Shown one piece after another: positions 1 to 7,601 of a DNA stretch of 19,019 nt. The notes beneath the pieces were generated by a model, which ran no database searches, was not told where the DNA came from, and saw only the letters and a program-made list of their open reading frames with translations. How positions within the stretch are numbered: the stretch's first letter is position 1; each line of letters begins with the position of its first letter. This DNA is from an uncultured Collinsella sp. Lineage in GTDB: Bacteria; Actinomycetota; Coriobacteriia; Coriobacteriales; Coriobacteriaceae. The position numbers and the translations under genes were made by a program. The DNA is taken from positions 1-19,019 of the forward strand of contig CABRFG010000044.1 of NCBI GenBank assembly GCA_902470095.1. Direction: 5' to 3'.

Positions 1-1
1 C

Positions 2-2737
2 CGCGACCCGCTGTCGGGCCGCAGCTACGTGTACCAGGCCATGCGTGTCACCGGCGCCGGCGACCCCACCGTCCCCGTATCCGAGACGCTCGAGGGCAAG
101 CTGCCGCAGCGCAAGCTCGTGACCACTGCTGCCGCCGGCTACTCCAGCTACGGCAACCAGATCGGCCTTGCCACCGGCCAGGTCAACGAGCTCTATCACC
201 CCGGCTACGTGGCCAAGCGCATGGAGGTCGGCGCCGTCGTGGGCGCTACCCCGGCAAACCACGTTCGTCGCGAGTGCCCCGCCCCCACCGACAAGATCAT
301 CCTACTGGGTGGCCGCACCGGCCGCGATGGCATCGGTGGCGCCACCGGCTCCTCCAAGACCCAGAACACCGAGTCCATCGAGACCTCGGGTGCCGAGGTC
401 CAGAAGGGCAACGCCCCGGTCGAGCGCAAGCTGCAGCGTCTGTTCCGCCGCGGCGACGCCTGCCGTCTGATCAAGCGCTGCAACGACTTTGGCGCCGGCG
501 GCGTCTCGGTCGCCGTGGGCGAGCTTGCCGACGGCCTGTATGTCGACCTTGATACCGTGACCAAGAAGTACGACGGCCTGGACGGCACCGAGCTCGCTAT
601 CTCTGAGTCCCAGGAGCGCATGGCCTGTGCCGTCGCCGACGGTGACGTCGAGGAGTTCATGGGCTACGCCGCTGAGGAGAACCTCGAGGCGACCGTTATC
701 GCCGAGGTTACCGCCGAGCCGCGCATGCGCATGGCCTGGAACGGCGTCGCCATCGTCGACCTGTCCCGCGAGTTCCTCAACTCCAACGGCGCACCCAAGC
801 ACCAGGTCGCCCACGTGTGCGCCCGTAGCGTGTGGCAGCCCAGCTGGGCCGGCACCACGCTCGCCGAGCGCATGACCTCGCTCGTCACCGACCTCAACGT
901 CGCCTCCAACAAGGGCCTTTCCGAGCGCTTCGACTCCACCATCGGCGCCGCGACCGTGCTCATGCCCTTTGGCGGCAAGACGCAGCTCACCCCAAGCTCG
1001 GCCATGGTCGCCAAGTTCCCCGTGGACGGCGAGACCACCACGGCGAGTGCTATGGCATGGGGCTTCAACCCCTACCTGATGGAAGCTGACCAGTTTGCGG
1101 GCGCCTACCTGTCCGTGGTCGAGTCCATCGCCAAGCTCGTTGCCGCCGGCTTTGAGCACAAGCGCGCCTACCTCTCCTTCCAGGAGTACTTCGAGCGCCT
1201 GCGCACCGAGGCAGAGCGCTGGGGCAAGCCCATGGCTGCCGTCCTGGGTGCCCTTATGGCCCAGGTCGACCTGGGTGCCGGCGCCATCGGCGGCAAGGAC
1301 TCCATGAGCGGTTCGTTTGAGGACGAGGCCGGCGAGCTCAACGTTCCGCCGACCCTGATCAGCTTCGCCGTCGCCGTGGGCAAGGCCGCCCGCGCCGTCT
1401 CGCCCGAGTTCAAGGGCCTCACGCACCGCGTCGTCCGCATCGCCCCCGTCACCTATGGCGAGGACTACCGCCCCGATGCTCAGCAGCTGCTCGCCGCGTT
1501 TGACGCCGTCGAGGCGCTCACTGCTACCGGCAACGCCCTGGCCATCTCCACGCCCGGCTACGGCTGCGGCGCCGAGAGCCTCTTTAAGATGTGCGTCGGT
1601 AACCAGATCGGTATCGAGCTTGCCGAGGATGTAGATGTGGAGAGTCTCTTCACCCCGCTCTACGGCAGCTTTATCGTCGAGCTCGCCGAGGATGCCGAGC
1701 TGCCCGAGGTCGCCGACGGCGTTGTCGTCGAGCCCCTGGGCACCACCGTCGAAGGCTATGTCATCGACACCGGCTCCGAAGTCATCGAGCTCTCCGAGCT
1801 CCAGGAGGCCTGGGAGAGCGGTATCGAGGGCGTCTTTGCCTACCGCAGCGCCGGCGAGACCGCCGAGGTCGAGACCATCGACTTCCGCGCCAAGGACATC
1901 CACGTGTACGGCGGCGCCAAGATCGCCCGCCCGCGCGTGGTTATCCCCGTGTTCCCCGGCAACAACTGCGAGTACGATAGCGCCCGTGCCTTCCGTGCCG
2001 CCGGCGCCGAGGCCGACACCTTCGTGATCAACAACCTCACGCCCGAGGCCGTCGCCGAGAGCACCCATGAGCTTGCCCGCCGCATTCGTGCAAGCCAGAT
2101 CGTCATGATCCCCGGCGGCTTCTCGGGCGGCGACGAGCCCGACGGCTCCGCCAAGTTCATCACGGCGTTCTTCCGCGCTCCCGAGGTCACCGAGGCAGTC
2201 CGCGACCTGCTCAAGGCCCGCGATGGCCTAATGCTGGGCATCTGCAACGGCTTCCAGGCCCTGATCAAGCTCGGCCTGGTGCCCTACGGCGACATCGTCG
2301 ACGCCACGCCCGATGCGCCCACGTTGACGTTCAACACCATCGGTCGCCACCAGAGCCGTCTGGTGCGCACCCGCATCTCGTCCAACTTGTCCCCGTGGCT
2401 GTCGCAGTGCAGCCTGGACGACCCCTACACCGTCGCCATCAGCCACGGCGAGGGCCGCTTTGTCGCCAATGACGAAGTGCTCGCCCAGCTGATCGCCAAC
2501 GGCCAGGTCGCCACGCAGTACGTTGGCGAGGACGGCAAGCCCAGCATGGATCTCTCCGTCAACCCCAATGGCTCCGCACTCGCCATCGAGGGCATCACGA
2601 GCCCCGACGGCCGCGTCCTGGGCAAGATGGGCCATGCCGAGCGTCGCGGCGACAACCTGTACCGCAACGTGCCCGAGCATGTCCCCGGCGATAAGTTCAT
2701 GCCGATCTTTGAGAGCGGCGTGGCCTACTTCGCTTAA
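2..2737 (+). CDS. purL: Phosphoribosylformylglycinamidine synthase, long form (5' end cut by window)
   Basis: FGAM synthase converts FGAR, glutamine and ATP to FGAM, the fourth step of de novo purine synthesis, in the cytosol. The frame is open from base 2 with no start visible, so the N-terminal roughly 330 residues of this normally ~1240-aa protein lie outside. The 911 visible residues hold the rest of the synthase region with its glycine-rich ATP-binding segments (LLGGRTGRDGIGG, GAGGVSVAVGELADGL). The C-terminal class I glutamine amidotransferase begins near visible residue 644 (VVIPVFPGNNCE). Its catalytic triad is visible: Cys in GICNGFQ (codon at 2243) and the His and Glu of GHAE (codons at 2633 and 2639). 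Synthase and glutaminase are fused in one chain, as in the proteobacterial-type PurL and unlike the separate PurQ/PurS/PurL of Bacillus. The TAA stop is followed by a strong terminator, so purL ends its transcript. Confidence 0.96.
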   Translation, partial: RDPLSGRSYVYQAMRVTGAGDPTVPVSETLEGKLPQRKLVTTAAAGYSSYGNQIGLATGQVNELYHPGYVAKRMEVGAVVGATPANHVRRECPAPTDKIILLGGRTGRDGIGGATGSSKTQNTESIETSGAEVQKGNAPVERKLQRLFRRGDACRLIKRCNDFGAGGVSVAVGELADGLYVDLDTVTKKYDGLDGTELAISESQERMACAVADGDVEEFMGYAAEENLEATVIAEVTAEPRMRMAWNGVAIVDLSREFLNSNGAPKHQVAHVCARSVWQPSWAGTTLAERMTSLVTDLNVASNKGLSERFDSTIGAATVLMPFGGKTQLTPSSAMVAKFPVDGETTTASAMAWGFNPYLMEADQFAGAYLSVVESIAKLVAAGFEHKRAYLSFQEYFERLRTEAERWGKPMAAVLGALMAQVDLGAGAIGGKDSMSGSFEDEAGELNVPPTLISFAVAVGKAARAVSPEFKGLTHRVVRIAPVTYGEDYRPDAQQLLAAFDAVEALTATGNALAISTPGYGCGAESLFKMCVGNQIGIELAEDVDVESLFTPLYGSFIVELAEDAELPEVADGVVVEPLGTTVEGYVIDTGSEVIELSELQEAWESGIEGVFAYRSAGETAEVETIDFRAKDIHVYGGAKIARPRVVIPVFPGNNCEYDSARAFRAAGAEADTFVINNLTPEAVAESTHELARRIRASQIVMIPGGFSGGDEPDGSAKFITAFFRAPEVTEAVRDLLKARDGLMLGICNGFQALIKLGLVPYGDIVDATPDAPTLTFNTIGRHQSRLVRTRISSNLSPWLSQCSLDDPYTVAISHGEGRFVANDEVLAQLIANGQVATQYVGEDGKPSMDLSVNPNGSALAIEGITSPDGRVLGKMGHAERRGDNLYRNVPEHVPGDKFMPIFESGVAYFA

Positions 2738-2774
2738 ACCTTTCCCATCGGGTACAATCCCTTCGGGTAACAAC

Positions 2775-2811
2775 ACCCGCCACCGACACATCCGGTGGCG
2801 GGTTCTTTTTT
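2775..2811 (+). terminator. Rho-independent terminator after purL
   Basis: An 11-bp perfect stem, ACCCGCCACCG (2775-2785) with CGGTGGCGGGT (2793-2803), encloses a 7-nt loop and is followed by TCTTTTTT. It lies 37 bp after the purL stop and 25 bp before the next start codon, so it separates purL from the DMT transporter gene. Confidence 0.92.
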
Positions 2812-2836
2812 GCTTCGCGCATGTAGGAAGGACATC

Positions 2837-3772
2837 ATGGAAAGCCGCAAGCCGTATCTCGCCACCCTGCCCGGACTCATCCTGGGCTGTCTTGTTTGCT
2901 GTGCACTCTGGGGATCGGCCTTTCCCTGCATCAAGATCGGCTACGCACTCTTTGGTATCCCAGCGCACGATAGCGCTTCGCAGCTGCTCTTTGCAGGTTT
3001 ACGCTTTACGCTTGCCGGCGCCCTGGTTATCGTTGGGATGAGCGCGGCCCAACGCCGCCCCCTCATACCGCAAGCGCGCGACATCAAACCCATCTTTGTC
3101 TTGTCGCTCTTCCAGACTATCGGGCAGTACTTCTTTTTCTATCTGGGCCTCTCACGCGCCAGCGCCATGTCGAGCTCCATCATCGAGGCCAGCGCCAACT
3201 TCCTCGCAATCCTCTTTGCCGCCCTGGCATTTCACACCGAGAAGCTCAGTACGGCCAAGGTGCTTGGCTGTGCGCTGGGCTTTGCCGGCGTCGCGCTCGT
3301 CAACCTTTCGGGCGCAGATGGCACCTTTGGCTTCAGGCTCGATGGCGAGGGCTTTATCCTAGCCTCCACTGTCGCGGGTGCTCTTTCGACCTGCCTGATC
3401 GGTATCTTCTCGCGCGAGCACGACGGCGTCTTGCTTGCCGGGTGGCAGTTCTTGGTCGGCGGCCTGGTCCTCACCGCCATCGGCTTTTTGATGGGTGGCG
3501 CGCTCTCCCCCACAGCGATTGTCCCCGCCATCGCGCTCATCATCTACATGGCGCTTATCTCCGCGGTCGCCTACTCGCTGTGGTCGCGCCTGCTTGCCGT
3601 CAACCCCGTCAGCCGCGTCTCTGTCTTTGGATTTATGAACCCCGTCTTTGGTGTGGTGCTGAGCGCGCTGCTGCTCGGCGAGGGCGCTGGCACGAGCCCC
3701 GTTACCGTCATCGTTGCCCTGCTGTTGGTCTGCGGCGGCATCATCATCGTCAACAAACCCAAAAAAGCCTAG
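2837..3772 (+). CDS. DMT-superfamily transporter (EamA family)
   Basis: A 311-aa inner-membrane protein with about ten hydrophobic segments arranged as two EamA repeats of roughly five helices each, the usual size and layout of drug/metabolite transporters. The first repeat covers about residues 15-145 (GCLVCCALWGSAFPCIKIGY is typical of helix 1). The second covers about 165-305 and ends in LLLVCGGIIIVNKPKKA, with a short basic tail. The family exports amino acids, nucleosides or drugs; the substrate cannot be read from sequence. I chose the ATG at 2837 because TAGGAAGG lies 6-7 nt upstream; an upstream in-frame GTG at 2795 falls inside the purL terminator and is unlikely. Its own promoter is unclear: TACAAT at 2753-2758 lies before the terminator. 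It converges on the GGDEF gene and shares a two-way terminator with it. Confidence 0.9.
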   Translation: MESRKPYLATLPGLILGCLVCCALWGSAFPCIKIGYALFGIPAHDSASQLLFAGLRFTLAGALVIVGMSAAQRRPLIPQARDIKPIFVLSLFQTIGQYFFFYLGLSRASAMSSSIIEASANFLAILFAALAFHTEKLSTAKVLGCALGFAGVALVNLSGADGTFGFRLDGEGFILASTVAGALSTCLIGIFSREHDGVLLAGWQFLVGGLVLTAIGFLMGGALSPTAIVPAIALIIYMALISAVAYSLWSRLLAVNPVSRVSVFGFMNPVFGVVLSALLLGEGAGTSPVTVIVALLLVCGGIIIVNKPKKA

Positions 3773-3919
3773 CGAGCTCACCTTTTTAGGGAGGGCATTC
3801 GCATACTTTAGCTTAATGGAGCACACTGGTTCTCGTTGATTTCGTACCGAGTCGCGGCGGCAGACGCCCGTCTTGCCGCACCGCGCCTGGGCATTATGGC
3901 CGGTGGCCCCCACAAACGC
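3773..3919. other. Short intergenic spacer with no recognised gene
   Basis: These 147 bases between the DMT gene stop and the shared terminator hold no ORF with a ribosome binding site and no recognisable RNA gene. Both neighbours are transcribed towards it. Confidence 0.5.
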
Positions 3920-3963
3920 AAAAGGGGCGCACGACCATCGCAACGGTCGTGCGCCCCTTTTTT
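3920..3963. terminator. Bidirectional terminator between convergent genes
   Basis: A 17-bp perfect stem, AAAAGGGGCGCACGACC (3920-3936) with its complement (3945-3961), surrounds an 8-nt loop. The A-run on one side and T-run on the other give U-tracts in both directions. It abuts the stop codon of the diguanylate cyclase gene (3964-3966) and serves the DMT gene from the other side. Confidence 0.95.
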
Positions 3964-5106
3964 CTAGCGTATCTGAACGCCGGCTTTCTTCTTCTCGCGC
4001 TTTACGCGGTAGAGCTCCGCATCGGCAGCGCGAAGTAAGTCTTGCCAGGTATCGACACTATCGCCGACCCGCGCGTAACCGATGGACATCCGCAACGCAT
4101 ACGGCACCTCGGCACGAGCGAGCTCGTCGTCAATCGCCGAACACAGGTCTATGATGTCCTGTTCCGCCGCTGCCTTTTGGAGCACCACGAACTCATCGCC
4201 ACCATAGCGTGCGATAAAGCCACCAGACGCCGAGCAGACTTCTTTGAGCGCAGCGGATATGACCTGAAGAGCGTGGTCGCCCTCCACATGCCCATAGCGA
4301 TCGTTAATCTGCTTAAAGCCATCAGCGTCCATCATAAGCAGATATACATCTTCGGCCTGATCCACATTTGAAAAGAGCGACAGCATATAGGTCTCAAAAC
4401 GGTTGCGGTTGTTGAGTCCAGTCAACGGGTCAGTAGAGATCAGTTGCTCCTGATAGACGATATAGAGCAGCAGGATGCTCAGCGTTATACCGACGCAAAG
4501 GCCCGGTACCGAAAACAAAACCTGGAAGGTACCGCCCACCAGAGCGGGAACCGCAAAAAAGGCGAGGGTGCGATAAATGGCCTTCTTTTGCAGGCTTTCG
4601 ACTTTTCGAGCCTGAATAAAGGCATGCAAGGACGTATATATGACGTAGCAGTAGCTCACGATGGGCTGGATCATATAAGCAAAGCCGCGACGATATACGC
4701 CCTGTGCATCGATATAGAACATAGCGTGCGTCCAGTAGCTGGTAAATGCCAGCACGACCACCAATGCTGTTGGCAACGTTAATAGTACCACCCTGTAGGG
4801 CGTGGTCAGGAGCCGTGAGCCCTGCATCGTCTCGGAATAGAAAAACCAAATGAGGCACGCGATGGCGAACAGCGAAAACGAGACCGCGTTGGAAATCCAG
4901 TTGGCCGTGATGCCTACAGGAGTGCTTACGCCGTCCGAGAGCGTCCAGATCATATCGAAGAAAATGTAGGCAGCAGACGTGTAGCCCAGCATGCTAAACA
5001 AAAGCTGCTGGGTGCTCGAGAACAGGGAGCGACGGCTTCGTACGGCAAGCCCGATAAGAATAATCATGCACAGCAGGAATATCTCGATCTTGAGTGCCTT
5101 AATCAC
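3964..5106 (-). CDS. Membrane-bound diguanylate cyclase (7-TM sensor plus GGDEF)
   Basis: A 380-aa protein predicted to make cyclic di-GMP from two GTP. Residues 1-220 carry about seven hydrophobic segments (near 4-22, 36-52, 67-90, 104-122, 143-162, 180-198 and 203-217), a likely membrane sensor of unknown ligand. Residues 222-380 form the GGDEF domain: DPLTGLNNRNRFE at its start, the metal-binding region MMDADGFKQIND (Asp260) and an intact active-site GGDEF at 302-306. The four residues where an RxxD inhibitory site would sit (293-296) read ASGG, so product feedback at a classical I-site is unlikely. No EAL or HD-GYP partner lies nearby. I chose the GTG at 5106 because GAAGGGAGGG lies just upstream on the minus strand; a longer reading to 5334 has a low-complexity Arg-rich N-terminus and no ribosome binding site. 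A candidate promoter lies about 90 bp upstream. Confidence 0.9.
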   Translation of the reverse strand: MIKALKIEIFLLCMIILIGLAVRSRRSLFSSTQQLLFSMLGYTSAAYIFFDMIWTLSDGVSTPVGITANWISNAVSFSLFAIACLIWFFYSETMQGSRLLTTPYRVVLLTLPTALVVVLAFTSYWTHAMFYIDAQGVYRRGFAYMIQPIVSYCYVIYTSLHAFIQARKVESLQKKAIYRTLAFFAVPALVGGTFQVLFSVPGLCVGITLSILLLYIVYQEQLISTDPLTGLNNRNRFETYMLSLFSNVDQAEDVYLLMMDADGFKQINDRYGHVEGDHALQVISAALKEVCSASGGFIARYGGDEFVVLQKAAAEQDIIDLCSAIDDELARAEVPYALRMSIGYARVGDSVDTWQDLLRAADAELYRVKREKKKAGVQIR

Positions 5107-5196
5107 TAGACGCCCTCCCTTCAATATCCAAGTGGCCAGAATCGCCCGAGTCGCGCCCAGGCGCCAAACACCCCTTTCTCCGCAGGGGTAAAGGGA

Positions 5197-5205
5197 ATCA
5201 TAGCA
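5197..5205 (-). promoter_or_regulatory. Extended -10 promoter (TGCTATGAT) for the diguanylate cyclase gene
   Basis: The minus strand reads TGCTATGAT, a good -10 box (TATGAT) with the TG-N extension. No good -35 is seen, as is usual for extended -10 promoters. The predicted leader is about 84 nt. It contains two mutually exclusive short hairpins: CCCCT/AGGGG (5171-5175 with 5184-5188) and CCCTTT/AAAGGG (5172-5177 with 5190-5195). The same motif precedes the TerB gene. Confidence 0.5.
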
Positions 5206-5207
5206 GA

Positions 5208-5247
5208 GCGCCCGAACGTCACTGCAGAACAGCCACCGTTCGGGCGC
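5208..5247 (-). terminator. Stem-loop downstream of kdgT, possible terminator
   Basis: An 11-bp perfect inverted repeat, GCGCCCGAACG (5208-5218) with CGTTCGGGCGC (5237-5247), has an 18-nt loop and lies 49 bp after the kdgT stop. It lacks a clear U-tract on either strand, so it may be a weak terminator, a 3'-end stabiliser or an operator. It ends just upstream of the predicted -10 box of the next gene. Confidence 0.45.
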
Positions 5248-5296
5248 CCATACGGCGCGAATTGCACACGCCGGCTTGATTGACTCGCGTCGACGA

Positions 5297-6319
5297 TTAC
5301 TCGCCGTCGATGTCGGTCGCGACGGCCTCCTCAATAGCCTCGACGCCTTCGACCGACAGATCCTCTTCGCCGTGGCAGAACTTCTTATCGACCCAGCCGG
5401 TCAGAATCGGGGCCATGATTGCCGTGATGATGACGGCGGTGGCGATCTGCGCATACGCGGTGGGCGCAAGCTCGGCATAGCGTGGCGCGACCTCGGCAAG
5501 AGCAACCGGCGTGGTCATAGCCGTGCCGGCGATGGTGGAGCAGGCAACGGCGGCCTTGCCGTTGCCGCCGCACAAGCGCTCGAAGGCAAAGGTGATGGGG
5601 CCAACGATAAAGAGGGTGATGAGGCCCAGCAGGATGCCCGAGATACCGCCGGTGATAAAGCTCGACAGGCTCATGGACGCACCGAGTTGAAATCCGATGA
5701 CAGCGATCGCGGGATTGGCGCCGGGGACCAGCAGGTTCTTGATAAACGGGAACAAGTTGCCCAGGACCATGCCGATAACAAGCGGCAGGATGGATCCGAT
5801 GATGGTGCCGACGGGGATATTGGCGAGACCCGAGACACCGAGGATGATCATCGTGACGGCGGGGCCGGCCGTAAAGAACAGGATACCGACAGCGCCCTGC
5901 TCGGACTCATCGCCGAACTCGCCCATGATGCCCGTATAGAGTGCCATGTTGCAAAACGTAATGCCGCCGATGATAGACACGGAGCTCAGACCCAGGAAGT
6001 TGTCGTTAAAGAAATATGCCACTCCTAGGCCGAGAGTCGCTGCGACGACCAGCTTGGGAATTAGTACGACGATGCCGGTCTTGATGGCGCCCGGCGTGGA
6101 CTTAAAGCTGATGCCGGCGCCCACAAACAGCAGAATCGCGGCGACGATGGTATTGGAGCCACCGCGGCAGGCAGCCGTAAAGAAGCCGCCGATCTCAAAA
6201 ACCTGCGGGCAGAAGGTGTTGAGCAAAAGACCGACGATCATCGGATAGATCATGATGTCGCCCGGGATGCGCGGGACCTTGAATTTCTTTTGCTCGTTGG
6301 CGGTTGCTTCCTGTGCCAT
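5297..6319 (-). CDS. kdgT: 2-keto-3-deoxygluconate permease (KdgT family)
   Basis: A 340-aa membrane protein with about ten hydrophobic segments, of the size of the KdgT 2-keto-3-deoxygluconate:proton symporters. KdgT brings in KDG, a product of pectin and hexuronate breakdown, for phosphorylation and aldol cleavage to pyruvate and glyceraldehyde-3-phosphate. Family-like stretches include KVPRIPGDIMIYPMIVGLLL near the N-terminus, GGITFCNMALYTGIMGEFGD in the middle and GTAMTTPVALAEVAP near the C-terminus. The C-terminal tail is acidic (DLSVEGVEAIEEAVATDIDGE). I chose the ATG at 6319, preceded by GGGGG, over an upstream in-frame ATG at 6349. It is an orphan: no KDG kinase, aldolase or hexuronate gene is in the window, so the true substrate may be another sugar acid. 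Confidence 0.9.
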   Translation of the reverse strand: MAQEATANEQKKFKVPRIPGDIMIYPMIVGLLLNTFCPQVFEIGGFFTAACRGGSNTIVAAILLFVGAGISFKSTPGAIKTGIVVLIPKLVVAATLGLGVAYFFNDNFLGLSSVSIIGGITFCNMALYTGIMGEFGDESEQGAVGILFFTAGPAVTMIILGVSGLANIPVGTIIGSILPLVIGMVLGNLFPFIKNLLVPGANPAIAVIGFQLGASMSLSSFITGGISGILLGLITLFIVGPITFAFERLCGGNGKAAVACSTIAGTAMTTPVALAEVAPRYAELAPTAYAQIATAVIITAIMAPILTGWVDKKFCHGEEDLSVEGVEAIEEAVATDIDGE

Positions 6320-6469
6320 GAAACCCCCATTTCCGCTGACGGGGTACAAAAGCCCACGTCACGCTTTGCTACAGTAAAGTTTGACCATGGTACCAGAAGA
6401 AATAGACCAGCTCGGTGAAAAATTCGACAAGTTGGGATGGAACGAGATTCGGCGCCCGCGACGCCACCC
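6320..6469. promoter_or_regulatory. azlD-kdgT spacer with palindrome, probable kdgT control region
   Basis: The 150-bp gap between azlD and kdgT on the minus strand holds no supported gene. Two overlapping palindromes, ACCATGGT (6384-6391) and TGGTACCA (6388-6395), lie about 65-70 bp upstream of the kdgT start. They resemble the TGGT...ACCA half-sites bound by GntR-family repressors of sugar-acid genes, but without the usual spacer. A weak promoter can be drawn on the minus strand (TTGTCG, 18 bp, TCTATT). No clear terminator follows azlD. Confidence 0.3.
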
Positions 6470-6793
6470 CTATATAAGGCTCAAGACAATATAGAGTACG
6501 ATGCCCGAGACGCAGCACCACAGCATCGATTTTGTCTTGACCGCCACGACCACGACGCCGACGGCCGCAATCCAGGGAACCAAGGCAGGCCAGAGTCCCG
6601 CGTCGAACGCGCCGGGGCTCACCAAGTCGTTGGCGACCAGCGCGGCAAAGGCAGCGGGCGGGATATAGCCCAGGGCCTCGGTAATGCGGGGCGACAGGGT
6701 CCGCCCGCGCAAGGCGAACGCCGGCGCGATGCGAAAGAACGCGATAGCAGCCCACGACGACAGCCACAGAACCAAGAACTCGTTAACGGGCAT
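6470..6793 (-). CDS. azlD: AzlD-family branched-chain amino acid exporter subunit
   Basis: A 107-aa, four-segment hydrophobic protein of typical AzlD length. AzlD pairs with AzlC to export branched-chain amino acids and their analogues across the cytoplasmic membrane. The sequence starts MPVNEFLVLWLSSWAAIAFF, continues with RIAPAFALRGRTLSPRI and GYIPPAAFAALVANDL, and ends VLYIVLSLI. I chose the ATG at 6793 because GGAAGAGGTG lies 5-6 nt upstream. The start overlaps the end of azlC by 11 bp, which suggests translational coupling. Confidence 0.88.
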   Translation of the reverse strand: MPVNEFLVLWLSSWAAIAFFRIAPAFALRGRTLSPRITEALGYIPPAAFAALVANDLVSPGAFDAGLWPALVPWIAAVGVVVVAVKTKSMLWCCVSGIVLYIVLSLI

Positions 6794-7475
6794 CGCGGGC
6801 ACCTCTTCCGTCAAATACAGCATCGCACGCCAACGCAATGGCAATGCCGGCCACGACGCTTGCCGGCACGGCAATATTCGTGAGGCCCAAGAACTTGCAT
6901 ACGGCGACGGACACCGCGCCCGAAACCGCCGCGACAACGTTGCCGCGCGACAGCCGCTGCGAAAAGAGCAGGCAGATAAAGAGCGAGGTGCAGACAAAGG
7001 CTGCAATGGAGGTGGGAACATCGACAACGGCGCCGACGATGGTGCCCATCGTACACGAAACGCCCCATGTTGCGATGAGGATCACGTTGAGCACAAAGGA
7101 CTCGCGCGGGCCCCAATCCTCCCCTTCAACCAACTTGGCAAGCGAGATGCCATATGCCTCCTCGGTAAGTGTCGCGGCAACAGCCAGCGTCTGACGCTTC
7201 GAGGCACCCGTCAGATGCGGCGCGATCGATGCCGAGTAAAGCGCAAAACGCGAGGAGATGGCGGCAACGCTCGCGATAATCGAAGGTGCCGGCACGTCCG
7301 CCAGCCAAAGATTGCAGATCATAAACTGGCCGCTGCCCGTCACAAACGTGCTGCTCAGGGCAAAGACCATCCAGGGCTCCATTCCCGTCTGCCCCATGAT
7401 CATTCCGCACGGCGCGCCTATTGCAACATAGGTAAGCATCACCGGCCAGACGGTTCTAACGATTTTGAACACCAT
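6783..7475 (-). CDS. azlC: AzlC-family branched-chain amino acid permease subunit
   Basis: A 230-aa membrane protein with about seven hydrophobic segments, the large subunit of the AzlCD exporter. The N-terminal half has the AzlC pattern IGAPCGMIMGQTG followed by STFVTGSGQFM, and a central LTEEAYGISLA. I chose the ATG at 7475, with GAGAAG close upstream; an upstream in-frame ATG at 7544 would add a hydrophilic stretch without a ribosome binding site. It heads a two-gene operon with azlD and is divergent from the HD-domain gene. No regulator (Lrp/AsnC or LysR) is adjacent. Confidence 0.88.
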   Translation of the reverse strand: MVFKIVRTVWPVMLTYVAIGAPCGMIMGQTGMEPWMVFALSSTFVTGSGQFMICNLWLADVPAPSIIASVAAISSRFALYSASIAPHLTGASKRQTLAVAATLTEEAYGISLAKLVEGEDWGPRESFVLNVILIATWGVSCTMGTIVGAVVDVPTSIAAFVCTSLFICLLFSQRLSRGNVVAAVSGAVSVAVCKFLGLTNIAVPASVVAGIAIALACDAVFDGRGARDAR

Positions 7476-7601
7476 ACGCTTCTCATCCTGACAAGGTCTC
7501 CGAGCCGCATGTAGCGATACGGCAGAATCATCATCCGACAGCAACCGAGTTCACCTACAATTGCCACCGGATCGAAAGACACAACTTTTTAGGAAGTCAT
7601 T
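7476..7601. promoter_or_regulatory. Divergent intergenic region, azlC and HD-domain gene
   Basis: This 126-bp spacer must carry promoters in both directions. On the plus strand TACAAT (7556-7561) is a fair -10 with CCGACA (7535-7540) as a weak -35 at a short 15-bp spacing, giving a 5' leader of roughly 35 nt for the HD gene. No convincing minus-strand promoter was found for azlC. Confidence 0.4.

Noticed and set aside
302..2068. A 588-codon open frame antisense to purL
   Set aside because: It lies wholly inside purL, is Gly/Ala/Asp/Leu-rich as expected from the reverse reading of GC-biased codons, and shows no domain; it is a shadow frame.
2753..2758. TACAAT just after purL as a promoter leading into an attenuator
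   Set aside because: No -35 at normal spacing is present, and the terminator 17 bp downstream is fully explained as the purL terminator. A real promoter here would make only a very short RNA.
5107..5334. N-terminal extension of the diguanylate cyclase to 5334
   Set aside because: It would read through the predicted promoter and stem-loop and into the end of kdgT; the added residues are Arg- and Ser-rich without a domain.
5276..6028. A 250-codon plus-strand frame over kdgT
   Set aside because: It is a low-complexity Asp/Gly/Arg-rich shadow of kdgT, with no ribosome binding site and no recognisable domain.
6684..7514. A 276-codon plus-strand frame across azlC and azlD
   Set aside because: Arg/Asn/Asp-rich composition and full overlap with two recognised membrane genes mark it as a shadow.
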